Assembly (NCBI RefSeq): GCF_026157085.1
Contig: NZ_JANPVN010000001.1
Span: 806,001 to 870,000, forward strand
DNA from: Sphingomicrobium arenosum
GTDB taxonomy: Bacteria > Pseudomonadota > Alphaproteobacteria > Sphingomonadales > Sphingomonadaceae
Direction: 5' to 3'
DNA length: 64,000 nucleotides
The notes beneath the pieces were generated by a model. That model had not been told where the DNA came from and did no database searches. It saw only the letters and a program-made list of their open reading frames with translations. Position 1 is the first letter of the stretch, and every line of letters begins with the position of its first letter. The translations under genes were made by a program, and so were the position numbers. This document shows positions 8,906-17,339 of the stretch, piece by piece.

Positions 8906-9894
8906 TCGGCATGCTCCTGCCAGGCGGCGGCGCGCAAGGCCGGGGGCACATTGCGGTCGAACCAGTCGGCCACCGGGGCCAGCGCCGGATGCGCAAGGTT
9001 GCGTTCGACCAAGCCCCACATGCGTGGCTGGAACTTGAGATAGCTCGACTTGCCGTCGCGCTTCCACAGGCGGGTGAAAATGCCGAGGATCTTGACGTTT
9101 CGCTGCGCCCCCATCAGCTCGTAATCGGCGAGGAAGGTCGCGCGATCCTCGATCCCGCTGCGCTGGATGAACCGGTCGCGCATCTCGGATTCCAGTGCCG
9201 GATCGACGTCGCGCCGTGCATCCTGCAGCAGCGACACGAGATCGTAGGCGGCATGGCCTGCCAGCGCGTCCTGGAAGTCGAGCAGGCCCAGCCCGCCCTC
9301 GTCGAGGAGCATCAGATTGTCGGCATGATAGTCGCGCAGCACCAGAACGGGATGCGCTGCGGTCCGTGCGAGCAGCCCCGGCCACGCCGCCTTCCATGCC
9401 GCATCAAAGCCGTCGCGGTCGATGTCTTCGACGCCCAGCGCGGGAAGGTACCAGTCGACGAACAGGTCGACTTCGCGCTTCAGCACAGTCTCGTCATAAG
9501 GCTCGATCCCGCGCGGCAGCGGCGCTTCGTGGAGCTTGACCAAGGTGTCGACCGCGTCGGCATAGATGGCGCGTTCATCGCCTTGCGAGGACGCAAGCAC
9601 CGGGGCGACCCGACGATCGCCGAAATCCTCGAGCAGCAGCAGCCCCGCCTCAAGATCGCGATGCAGGATACGCGGCGCGCGAAGACCCTGCGCATCGAGA
9701 TGTTCGGCAATGGCGATGAAGGGACGCGAATCCTCATGCTCGGGCGGCGCGTCCATCAGGACGCCGCGGCCCTGCTCGGGATGCACGACCCTGAAATAGC
9801 GGCGGAAACTGGCATCACCGGCCAGCGGCAGGATTTCGGCCCCTCCCCATCCGGCGGCATCGAGAAAGGCGGGCGCCAGCGTGGGCGGGGTCAT
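8902..9894 (-). CDS. amgK: Sugar kinase of the aminoglycoside-phosphotransferase fold (AmgK-like)
   Basis: This 330-residue phosphotransferase has the kinase nucleotide loop (GDASFRRYF near residue 25), the catalytic DYHADNLM and the metal-binding LLDFQDA. In pseudomonads AmgK phosphorylates MurNAc (and GlcNAc) at the anomeric position, and MurU then uses the product. The tsaE-amgK-murU order seen here is the one I know from alphaproteobacteria, which supports the recycling role over drug resistance. The start at 9894 creates an ATGA overlap with tsaE. An in-frame ATG four codons upstream (MPVSM) cannot be excluded. The stop overlaps murU by ATGA. Confidence 0.85.
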   Translation of the reverse strand: MTPPTLAPAFLDAAGWGGAEILPLAGDASFRRYFRVVHPEQGRGVLMDAPPEHEDSRPFIAIAEHLDAQGLRAPRILHRDLEAGLLLLEDFGDRRVAPVLASSQGDERAIYADAVDTLVKLHEAPLPRGIEPYDETVLKREVDLFVDWYLPALGVEDIDRDGFDAAWKAAWPGLLARTAAHPVLVLRDYHADNLMLLDEGGLGLLDFQDALAGHAAYDLVSLLQDARRDVDPALESEMRDRFIQRSGIEDRATFLADYELMGAQRNVKILGIFTRLWKRDGKSSYLKFQPRMWGLVERNLAHPALAPVADWFDRNVPPALRAAAWQEHAE

Positions 9895-10322
9895 TGAAAC
9901 GGGCATCGCTCTTTCCAAGACGGCGGGGCCGAGACTGTCAAGCGACGCCTTCCCGTCTCGGCATCGGGATCGATGACGATGGCCAGCGCATGATCCCAAC
10001 GGCCCGCCTGTTCGGGCCATTCGACAAGCAGGACCGCATCCGCCAGGTCGTCGAGGCCGAGCTCGTCGAGTTCGCCCTCTTCCTCGATGCGATAGAGGTC
10101 GGCGTGCCAGACGGGCGGGTTCAGATGTTCATAGGGCTGGACGATGGAAAAGCTCGGGCTGGGCACTTCGCCGTCATGCCCCAAGGCGGCGAGGAAGCCG
10201 CGCGCGAAACTCGTCTTCCCTGCGCCCAGCGGTCCCGAAAGCGTGATGACGTCACCGGGGCGAACCTGCGCCGCCAGCAAGGCACCGGCGGCCATGGTGG
10301 CGGCTTCATCGGCAAGGATCAT
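9891..10322 (-). CDS. tsaE: tRNA threonylcarbamoyladenosine biosynthesis ATPase TsaE
   Basis: TsaE is the small ATPase that drives turnover of the TsaBD complex when it installs t6A at position 37 of ANN-decoding tRNAs. The 143 residues show the P-loop GPLGAGKTSFARG near residue 30, the switch region SPSFSIVQPY, and the HADLYRI and LVEWPEQ motifs typical of the family. Both ends overlap their neighbours by ATGA (divL before, amgK after), so translation of the cluster is coupled. MtaB, which also modifies t6A37, lies at 40010. Confidence 0.95.
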   Translation of the reverse strand: MILADEAATMAAGALLAAQVRPGDVITLSGPLGAGKTSFARGFLAALGHDGEVPSPSFSIVQPYEHLNPPVWHADLYRIEEEGELDELGLDDLADAVLLVEWPEQAGRWDHALAIVIDPDAETGRRRLTVSAPPSWKERCPFQ

Positions 10323-12652
10323 CCTGCCTCTCCTCGCGGGATGACGAGCGTGACGGCCGTTCCTTCGCCGGGTTTGGAGAAGAGTTCGACGCGGCCGCCA
10401 TGCGCCTCGATGAACTGGCGCGTGAGCGGCAGCCCGAGCCCCAGCGCCGCCTCGCCGCGCTCGCCCGGCTCGCTACGGTGGAAGCGGTCGAATACGCGCG
10501 GCTGTTCGTCAGGGTCGATGCCCTCGCCATTATCGGTCACGGTGACGCGCGCCGCCTCGTCGTCGCCCGAACATTCCAGCGTGATTTCAGCGCCTTGCCC
10601 CGCGTAGTTCACGGCATTTTGCAAGATGTTTTCGATCGCCTCGCGCAAGCGTCGCGCATCGCCCGAGACGATGCCCGTGTCCTCGCCGATGACGATGTCG
10701 AGCTTCTGGCCCTGCTCCTTGGCGCGCGGCAACGCATTCTCGCCCACGGTCGACGCGAGACCCGCCAAATCGACGCGCTCGCGCTCGATCTGCAACGCCC
10801 CGCCCTCTGTCCGGGTGAGATCGAGAACGCGGTCGACCATCCGGCTCAACCGCTCGACCGACAGCAGGATGGCGTCGAGATATTCCTTGGCACTCTCCGA
10901 CAGATCGCCGGCATATCCCGCCGCGAGCATCTGCGCGAAACCGCCGATCGAGGTCAGCGGGGTGCGGAGTTCATAGCTCATATTGGCCACGAAGTCGGTC
11001 TTGACGCTGTCGGCCTCCTCCAGCGCGCGAGCGCGCTCGCGCAGCGCGCTCTCGATGCGCAGGCTGTCGGTGATGTCGACCATGGTGACGAGCACATTGC
11101 CATCGGGCAGCGGCACGGCGGCATATTCGAAGCCCCGGCCGTCGGTCATGGTCATCCGGCCCGAACCCGCCTGTCGTCCCGCGGTCGTCGAACGGACGAG
11201 TTCGCGGATCTGCGCCGCCTCGGTCGGATTGACGAGCTTCTGCGCCATCGCGGGCACGAGCTCGTCCACACGCGGATGCTCGGACAGCCAGCCTTCCTCG
11301 AGCCCCCAGAGCCGCGAGAAACGGCGATTCCACAAGTAGAGGCGGCCATCGGAGGCAAACACGCTGATCACCTCGAACAGATTGTCGAAGGTCGCCGCCC
11401 GAACCCGCAGCAGCGTGTCGCGCGCGCTGGCGAGCCGGACCTGTTCGGTCCGATCCTCGAGGATGAGCCGCAGTCCCCCATTGGGCAGTGGTTGGCCGAC
11501 GACGCGCAGATGGTCGCCATTGGCGAGGATCCAATCCTCCTCGATCAATTCCTCGGTCGCGGTAAACCATTCGCGACGCTCGGCCTTCCAGCTCGGATAG
11601 TCGCGCACCTCGGGCACGCGCCCCTTCTCGCGCATCGCATCGAGCAGCCGGTCGAACGGGATGCCCTCGTCGAGGTCCTCGGTGTCGAGCTGGCTCATCA
11701 GCTGGAAGGGCTGGTTGTAGAAACTGAGCCGGCCGTCAGCGTCGAACTGCGCCGCGCCCGCCGCCATGCGATCGGCCAGTTCGCGCTGCGACTGGATGTT
11801 CTGCGCCAGTTCGTAGCGCGCGTCCTCGAGATCCTGGATGTCGAGCGCGAAGCCCGCCACCGCGCCCGTCGGCAGCGGCACGTCGACGATCCTGAGCATC
11901 CGCCGCTCGCCACCGATGGTGGCGGGCTGGTGGCGCGAGAAAGGAGCGCCCTGCTCGAGCGCCAGCTGGGCGCCGGCGCGGGCGCTGCGATCGCCGCCCC
12001 CGTCGATGAGCTCGGCACCGCGCGCGATGACGTCGGCGGCATCCTCGCCCTCCACGGCCGCCACGAAGGCGGAATTCACGAGCCCCAAGCTCATGTCTGG
12101 GCCGCGATACCACATCGGGAAAGGCGCGCTCTCGATGAGGTGCGTGAGGCTGTCGAGCGCGCTTTCGGTCTGCTCGAGCCGCTGCGCGAGACGGCGCTTG
12201 CCTTCTTCGGCCTCGCTGATGTCGATCATCCAGCCAAGGATCGCGCCCGGCGCGCCGCCTGCGCCCGTCAGCTCGCCGCGGACCGCGAAGATACGCCCCT
12301 CTGCCGTCTCGATCGTCGTATCGAGCGGCTCGCCGGAACGGCGGGTGGCCTCTACCGATGCCTCGAGCGCACCCGCTTCCTCGTCGGGAAGCACCCCGCC
12401 GGCGGCCAGATCCATCATGCTGCGCGGGTCGTGATCGAGACGCAAAAGAGCCCGCAACTGGCTATCGAGCTCGACGCTGTTGTCGGGGGCGATGACCATC
12501 GCCCGCGCCGGGGAGCGCTCGATGAGATCGTGAAGCGAGCGCGCCGACCTGAGCACCGCCGAGGCGGCGCGCCAGCGCCGGGCTGCGAACAGGCTGATGC
12601 CCATCGCGAGGGCCAGCCAGATGCCCAGGACGGCGAGTACCGAGGGGGTCAA
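10319..12652 (-). CDS. divL: DivL-type tyrosine pseudokinase with PAS domains
   Basis: DivL is the membrane sensor that binds DivK~P and tunes CckA activity in the CtrA cell-cycle pathway. The product has one N-terminal membrane helix (residues 2-25), several PAS-like segments, then a dimerisation helix and a HATPase domain (N box ENILQNAVNYA, DNGEG, GLGLPLT). In the H box the histidine is replaced by tyrosine (ANMSYELRTPLTSI), the hallmark of Caulobacter DivL (Tyr550). Starting at the TTG at 12652, with GGGGAGG 5 nt upstream, gives 777 residues, close to Caulobacter's 769. Starting at the ATG at 12766 would give 815. The stop overlaps tsaE by ATGA. Confidence 0.88.
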   Translation of the reverse strand: MTPSVLAVLGIWLALAMGISLFAARRWRAASAVLRSARSLHDLIERSPARAMVIAPDNSVELDSQLRALLRLDHDPRSMMDLAAGGVLPDEEAGALEASVEATRRSGEPLDTTIETAEGRIFAVRGELTGAGGAPGAILGWMIDISEAEEGKRRLAQRLEQTESALDSLTHLIESAPFPMWYRGPDMSLGLVNSAFVAAVEGEDAADVIARGAELIDGGGDRSARAGAQLALEQGAPFSRHQPATIGGERRMLRIVDVPLPTGAVAGFALDIQDLEDARYELAQNIQSQRELADRMAAGAAQFDADGRLSFYNQPFQLMSQLDTEDLDEGIPFDRLLDAMREKGRVPEVRDYPSWKAERREWFTATEELIEEDWILANGDHLRVVGQPLPNGGLRLILEDRTEQVRLASARDTLLRVRAATFDNLFEVISVFASDGRLYLWNRRFSRLWGLEEGWLSEHPRVDELVPAMAQKLVNPTEAAQIRELVRSTTAGRQAGSGRMTMTDGRGFEYAAVPLPDGNVLVTMVDITDSLRIESALRERARALEEADSVKTDFVANMSYELRTPLTSIGGFAQMLAAGYAGDLSESAKEYLDAILLSVERLSRMVDRVLDLTRTEGGALQIERERVDLAGLASTVGENALPRAKEQGQKLDIVIGEDTGIVSGDARRLREAIENILQNAVNYAGQGAEITLECSGDDEAARVTVTDNGEGIDPDEQPRVFDRFHRSEPGERGEAALGLGLPLTRQFIEAHGGRVELFSKPGEGTAVTLVIPRGEAG

Positions 12653-12750
12653 ACGCGCCTCCCCATCTCGCCGCCGCGAGATGCGTGAAGGCCGTTGACG
12701 CCATGGTCGCCGTCCACCCCGATTCTCTCGCGCGAAAATGGCTGCTTCAT
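12649..12750 (-). CDS. Putative 33-codon leader ORF overlapping the divL start
   Basis: An ATG at 12750, preceded by AAGGAAAGG, opens a 33-codon frame (begins MKQPFSRERIG) whose TGA overlaps the proposed divL TTG start as TTGA. That is the same geometry as the ATGA overlaps elsewhere in this operon. It may act only to couple or throttle divL translation. The peptide is charged and resembles no family. The alternative is that divL itself begins at the ATG at 12766 and this frame is accidental. Confidence 0.35.
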   Translation of the reverse strand: MKQPFSRERIGVDGDHGVNGLHASRGGEMGRRV

Positions 12751-12938
12751 GGCCTTTCCTTAGCATTCGCGTGGCAGGAGGGAAGCGTTGCCGACCCTGA
12801 GGCCATTTCGGCGAGATGAACGCACCCTCCATTCGTCGAAGCAGCGCTGCCGCCGGTCGAACTGTGACAATAACGACACAAGCCGCCGTCGATTACATCT
12901 GTGTCGACCTTGAAGGCCCCTTTTTCGCGCCGCCGGGA

Positions 12939-13041
12939 TTGCAATGCGATGACAATTCTGTCTCCTATCCCGGCCTACGTCTCTCGATCATATTCGTGAA
13001 GGTTTGGGTTGTCGGCGCGCTTTGCCGGGTCGTGACCCAAA
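12939..13041 (+). promoter_or_regulatory. Candidate promoter and 5' leader hairpin of the large TonB receptor
   Basis: The 339 bases between 12751 and 13089 hold no gene. A possible promoter is TTGCAA (12939-12944), an 18-nt spacer and TCCTAT (12963-12968). Downstream, TTTGGGT (13003-13009) pairs with ACCCAAA (13035-13041) around an inner CGGC/GCCG stem (13013-13016 with 13024-13027), giving a leader hairpin about 50 nt before the ATG. The receptor's ribosome site is GAGGGGA. The hairpin is plain in the sequence; the promoter is a weak match. Confidence 0.35.
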
Positions 13042-13089
13042 GAGCACACCGATCGAGGACTAACTTGGGTTAACTACTACGAGGGGACT

Positions 13090-16000
13090 ATGTCTAGAAA
13101 AGTCTTTATGCACAGCGCTGCCCCGGTCGCACTGATCGGCGCATTCGCTTTTGCCCAGCCTGCGTTCGCGCAGCAGACCGAATCCGAAGAGGATCCGGTT
13201 GTCGAGCTCGACAGCGAAGTCGAAGTTGAATCGGGTGACGCGGTCGATCCGGGCGATGCCATCGTCATCACCGGCTCGCGTATCCGTCGTCCCAACCTCG
13301 AGAGCGCGCTGCCCGTCACCGCTGTCGGCGGCGAAGAATTCTTCGAAACCGGTTCGGTCTCGGTCGGCGACACGCTGAACGACCTTCCGGCGCTTCGCTC
13401 CACCTTCAGCCAGGCCAACTCGACCCGCTTCCTGGGTACGGCCGGCCTCAACCTGCTCGATCTTCGTGGCCTCGGCACCGAACGCACGCTCGTCCTTCAG
13501 GACGGTCGTCGTCACGTCGGCGGCGACGTGCTCAGCACCGGCGTCAGCGTCGACGTCAACTCGATCCCGACCGATCTCATCGAGCGCGTCGAAGTCGTGA
13601 CCGGCGGTTCGTCGGCGGTCTACGGTTCGGACGCCATCGCGGGTGTCGTCAACTTCATCATGAAGAAGGACTTCGAAGGTCTTTCGGTTCGTGGTCAGGG
13701 CGGCATCTCGAAGTACGGCGATGCCGGCAACTACTTCATCTCGGGTGTCTGGGGTAAGAACTTCGCCGACGGCCGCGGCAACATCGCGATCTCGGGCGAA
13801 TATGCTCGTGCCGACCAGTATTGGGGCGACGATCGTGCATGGATCCGTGACAACCCCGGCTTCATCACCATCGACACTGACGGTGCGACCGATGACGGTG
13901 CGCCGGACAACATCTTCGTTCAGAGCGGCGTCTTCGGCGCGCGCTACGGCGAAAACGGGACGCTCCGCTTCCCGGGTACCGGCAATGTTGGCAGCGGTCT
14001 GCTCGATTGCGGCAGCAGCTTCACCGGTCGTGCCTTCGACTGTCCGTACGTCTTCGACTTCGACGGCAACCTGTCGCTAATCGACGGCCAGCTGGTCGGC
14101 ACCGGTCCGACGGCGGTCATCCTCGGTGGCACCAACGGCGTGAACTTCAACAACCACCGCCAGGTGCAGATGATGCCGAACCTTGACCGTTACGCGGTCA
14201 ACCTGCTGGCCCACTTCGAGGTCACGCCGGCGGTTCAGCCGTTCGTCGAAGCCAAGTACGTCCGTACCGAAATCAGCGGTTCGGGCAGCTCGGGTCCGGC
14301 GTTCATCTACGGTGACTTCGGTGGTGCGCTCGGCGATATCTACCAGTATATCGGTGGCTACAACCGCGAACAGATCAGCATCAACAACCCGTACCTGACC
14401 GATCAGGCGCGTCAGCTGATCATCGACATCAACGAAGAAGCCGGCAACACGGTCGATGACGATTACCGTTTCTCGGTCCGTCAGAGCCTGCTCGGCCTCG
14501 GTTCGCGTACCGAAGTGATCGAACGTGACCTCTACCGCATCGTCGGTGGTGTTCGCGGCGACCTCGGCGGTCCGTGGAACTACGAAGTCGCGGTCAACTA
14601 CGGCGAGCTTCAGGAAGCCAACAGCGTTCAGGGCAACCTCGACGCCCAGCGTTTCCTTCTCGCCCTGGATGCGGTCGTCGATCCCGACACCGGTGACATC
14701 GTCTGTAACTCGCAGATCGATCCGGATGCGGCCGTCGGCTACTATCCGTGGTTCTTCGGTGACGATCCCAACGGCGATGCCCGCCTTGCGGCCGACGTCG
14801 CGAACTGCGTGCCGATCAACATCCTCGGCGGTGGCAACATCACCCAGGCGGCGCGTGACTACGTCCTGCTCGACGGTTTTGCCAACGGCTTCATCACCCA
14901 GTTCGACGCGACGGCGTTCATCGCGGGCGACACCTCGGGCTTCTTCGAGCTCCCCGGTGGTCCGATCGGCATCGTTCTCGGCGCCGAATATCGCGAAGAC
15001 GACATCGAATATCGCCAGGATGAAGACATCCAGCTGGGCTACACCTTCTACAATGCGATCCCGACCTTCTCGGCCGAATCGCAGACCGTGAAGGAAGCCT
15101 TCGGCGAAATTCGCCTGCCGATCGTCAACGACGTTCCCTTCTTCGAAGAACTCGAAGTCAGCGCCGCTGCGCGTGTTTCGGACTACGAACTGGGCACGAC
15201 CGGCACCGTCTGGGCGTATAACGTCAACGGCTTCTGGTCGCCGGTGGATGCGCTTCGCTTCCGCGGCAGCTGGGCCCGCGCCGTTCGCGCGCCGAACCAG
15301 GGCGAACTGCTGTTCCCGTTCTCGCAGAACTTTGCCCCGGGCTTCGGTGACCCCTGCTCGGAAATCAACATCAACAACGGTACGTCGAACCGCGCTGCGA
15401 ACTGCGCCGCGGCCGGCCGTCCCGCCGATTACGATTTCCGCTACAGCGCGTCGCTCGAAATCCGTTCGGGTGGTAACCCGCTGCTTCAGCGTGAAACCTC
15501 GGACAGCTTGACGCTCGGTGCGATCTTCCAGCCGGACTTCCTGCCCGGCCTGTCGATCTCGGCCGACTATTACGATATCGTCGTCAACGACGTTATCTCG
15601 TCGGTGTCGGCTCAGACCATCGTCAACCAGTGCTACGATCTCGCCGCGGGTAACCCGTATTGCGATCTGTTCGAACGCGCTGGCCCCGGTGGCGGCCCGA
15701 ACGGTGAGGAAGAGTTCCGCATCCTCGAAGGCAGCCTCATCCAGTCGTCGGTCAACTTCGCGAAGCTCACCGCTCGCGGCGTCGACATGGAAGTCGCCTA
15801 TCGTGGGGAAATCTGGGACGGTGCGCGTTTCGACACTCGCCTGACCTACACCCACGTGTTCGACAACTCGGGCTACCTGAACCCGACGGATCCGGACTTC
15901 GAGAACGTCTATGTGAGCGAACTCGGCGATCCGCGTGACGCGTTCAACTGGAACAACCGTCTCGAGCTGGGCGCGTTCACGCTGGGTTACCAGCTGCGCT

Positions 16001-16281
16001 ACCTCTCGCCGATGTACATCGGTTCGTATGAATCGATGAACTCGGTGAACGGTGACGATCCGCAGAACCCGGACCAGTACGCTGATCCGACCTACCCGCC
16101 GATGTTCTACCACGACGTCCGCGTCGGCATCGACGCCGGTGACGATTACAACTTCTACGTTGGCATCGACAACCTCACGAGCGCCGAGCCGCCCTACGGT
16201 CTGTCGGGCATCGGTGGCGGGAGCGCCATCTACAACTCGACCGGTCGTATGTTCTACGCCGGCTTCAGCGCCAACTTCTAA
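13090..16281 (+). CDS. TonB-dependent outer-membrane receptor (1063 aa)
   Basis: This is an outer-membrane beta-barrel of the TonB-dependent receptor family, importing a nutrient that the sequence does not reveal. A Sec signal peptide is followed by cleavage after AFA (near residue 28), an acidic stretch, a TonB-box-like segment (DAIVITGSRIRR, near 57-68) and a plug domain (NSIPTDLIERVEVVTGG, YGSDAIAGVVN). The barrel ends in a terminal Phe (GFSANF). It is longer than most receptors. Codon use differs from its neighbours, with many CGT and GGT codons and few rare ones, as expected of an abundant protein. It stands alone, closed by a strong terminator. It could serve peptides, glycans or siderophores. 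Confidence 0.95.
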   Translation: MSRKVFMHSAAPVALIGAFAFAQPAFAQQTESEEDPVVELDSEVEVESGDAVDPGDAIVITGSRIRRPNLESALPVTAVGGEEFFETGSVSVGDTLNDLPALRSTFSQANSTRFLGTAGLNLLDLRGLGTERTLVLQDGRRHVGGDVLSTGVSVDVNSIPTDLIERVEVVTGGSSAVYGSDAIAGVVNFIMKKDFEGLSVRGQGGISKYGDAGNYFISGVWGKNFADGRGNIAISGEYARADQYWGDDRAWIRDNPGFITIDTDGATDDGAPDNIFVQSGVFGARYGENGTLRFPGTGNVGSGLLDCGSSFTGRAFDCPYVFDFDGNLSLIDGQLVGTGPTAVILGGTNGVNFNNHRQVQMMPNLDRYAVNLLAHFEVTPAVQPFVEAKYVRTEISGSGSSGPAFIYGDFGGALGDIYQYIGGYNREQISINNPYLTDQARQLIIDINEEAGNTVDDDYRFSVRQSLLGLGSRTEVIERDLYRIVGGVRGDLGGPWNYEVAVNYGELQEANSVQGNLDAQRFLLALDAVVDPDTGDIVCNSQIDPDAAVGYYPWFFGDDPNGDARLAADVANCVPINILGGGNITQAARDYVLLDGFANGFITQFDATAFIAGDTSGFFELPGGPIGIVLGAEYREDDIEYRQDEDIQLGYTFYNAIPTFSAESQTVKEAFGEIRLPIVNDVPFFEELEVSAAARVSDYELGTTGTVWAYNVNGFWSPVDALRFRGSWARAVRAPNQGELLFPFSQNFAPGFGDPCSEININNGTSNRAANCAAAGRPADYDFRYSASLEIRSGGNPLLQRETSDSLTLGAIFQPDFLPGLSISADYYDIVVNDVISSVSAQTIVNQCYDLAAGNPYCDLFERAGPGGGPNGEEEFRILEGSLIQSSVNFAKLTARGVDMEVAYRGEIWDGARFDTRLTYTHVFDNSGYLNPTDPDFENVYVSELGDPRDAFNWNNRLELGAFTLGYQLRYLSPMYIGSYESMNSVNGDDPQNPDQYADPTYPPMFYHDVRVGIDAGDDYNFYVGIDNLTSAEPPYGLSGIGGGSAIYNSTGRMFYAGFSANF

Positions 16282-16304
16282 GCGCTGGGTTGTTAGACAA
16301 GAGA

Positions 16305-16335
16305 GGGGTCGGAGCGTTGCTCCGGCCCCTTTTTT
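16305..16335 (+). terminator. Strong intrinsic terminator after the TonB receptor
   Basis: An 11-bp stem with one G-T pair (16305-16315 with 16319-16329) and a GTT loop is followed by six T residues (16330-16335), 23 nt beyond the receptor stop. Confidence 0.93.
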
Positions 16336-16352
16336 GTGGTCAGTTCGGCAGC

Positions 16353-17297
16353 ATGGTTTTCACGTTCAATCCCTATGGTGCTCCCTCGCCCCTCACGCGG
16401 CTCGAAGCGGCCGCGAGGGCCGGCGACGGTGACGCCGCGCTCGACGTCGCGCGCCATTATCTCGCAGGGCGCGGCGTTAGCCGGGATCTCTCGAAATGCC
16501 GCGCATGGCTCGGCGTCGGGGCAAAGGCAGGCAATGAAACCGCCATTCTCGGTCTCGCCGCTTTCGAGGCACGGGGAACGGGAGGCGCGGCCGATTGGAC
16601 TGGCGCGCTCGACACGCTGGCGCTGCTCGATCGTCGCCCGCGAGCCCGGAGCCGACGCGAGCGAGACCTCATCGACGCGATGGCGCTCGATAGCGAGGGC
16701 AATCCGACCCGCGATTTCTCTGTCGAAACGGTAACCGACGATCCACTCATTCGCCGTGTCCCGGCATTTGCCAGCGATGAGGAGATCGCTTTCCTCCTCG
16801 AACTCGGCAAACCGGCGCTCCAACCCTCGCTGGTGGTCGATCCGCAAACCGGCCAGCAGCGCCCCGATCCGGTGCGAACCTCCCGCAACACCGCTTTCCC
16901 CTGGATCAACGAGCGACCGTTCATCAATGCGCTCAATCGGCGGATCGCGCACGTCTCGGGGTTCGACCAGCAGTTCGGTGAGCCGCTACAGCTGCTTCAT
17001 TACAGCGGCGACCAGCAATACAAGCGTCATCACGACGCCATTCCCGGCGCCGACAATCAACGGGTCGCCACTGCGCTGCTCTATCTCAACGAGGACTATG
17101 ACGGCGGTGAGACGGCCTTCCCCGACCTCGACATGAAGATAAAGGGCCGCAAAGGCGAGCTGCTGATTTTCTCGAATGTCGATGAAAAAGCCGCGCCCCA
17201 CCCGCTCGCCTGGCATACGGGCGAACCGGTGACACGCGGCCAGAAGTTCGTGGCGACGCGCTGGATCAGGGAAAAACCCTTCGGCCCGCGCGCCTGA
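16353..17297 (+). CDS. 2OG-Fe(II) oxygenase (prolyl 4-hydroxylase-like) with N-terminal Sel1-like repeats
   Basis: This is a 314-residue protein. Residues ~10-80 look like Sel1/TPR-type helices (AARAGDGDAALDVARHYLAG, AWLGVGAKAGNETAI). Residues ~190-310 form a prolyl-4-hydroxylase-type double-stranded beta helix. Its Fe(II) triad is the HxD in YKRHHDAIP and the distal His in LAWHTGEPVTRGQK, where the Lys would hold 2-oxoglutarate. The target is unknown. The start at 16353 is chosen because it lies just beyond the receptor terminator; a longer frame from 16290 would run through the hairpin. No signal peptide is visible, so it is cytoplasmic. Confidence 0.85.
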   Translation: MVFTFNPYGAPSPLTRLEAAARAGDGDAALDVARHYLAGRGVSRDLSKCRAWLGVGAKAGNETAILGLAAFEARGTGGAADWTGALDTLALLDRRPRARSRRERDLIDAMALDSEGNPTRDFSVETVTDDPLIRRVPAFASDEEIAFLLELGKPALQPSLVVDPQTGQQRPDPVRTSRNTAFPWINERPFINALNRRIAHVSGFDQQFGEPLQLLHYSGDQQYKRHHDAIPGADNQRVATALLYLNEDYDGGETAFPDLDMKIKGRKGELLIFSNVDEKAAPHPLAWHTGEPVTRGQKFVATRWIREKPFGPRA

Positions 17298-17308
17298 TCG
17301 GAGCGAGT

Positions 17309-17331
17309 TGGGGGCGCCAGACGCGCCCCCA
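17309..17331. terminator. Bidirectional hairpin between convergent oxygenase gene and ahcY
   Basis: A 9-bp perfect stem (TGGGGGCGC at 17309-17317 with GCGCCCCCA at 17323-17331) with a 5-nt loop lies between two convergent stop codons. The T tract is weak on both sides, so efficiency is uncertain. Confidence 0.6.
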
Positions 17332-17339
17332 CCCCTTAA

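Noticed and set aside
10319..12652. Ordinary PAS sensor histidine kinase
   Set aside because: The H box has Tyr in place of His, so normal autophosphorylation is not expected. The DivL interpretation fits better.
14077..16113. 678-codon open frame antisense to the large TonB receptor
   Set aside because: The receptor has signal peptide, plug and barrel features. The antisense translation is Arg/Val/Asp-rich without motifs.
16290..16352. N-terminal extension of the 2OG oxygenase
   Set aside because: It would be translated through a strong transcription terminator (16305-16335) and has no ribosome site.
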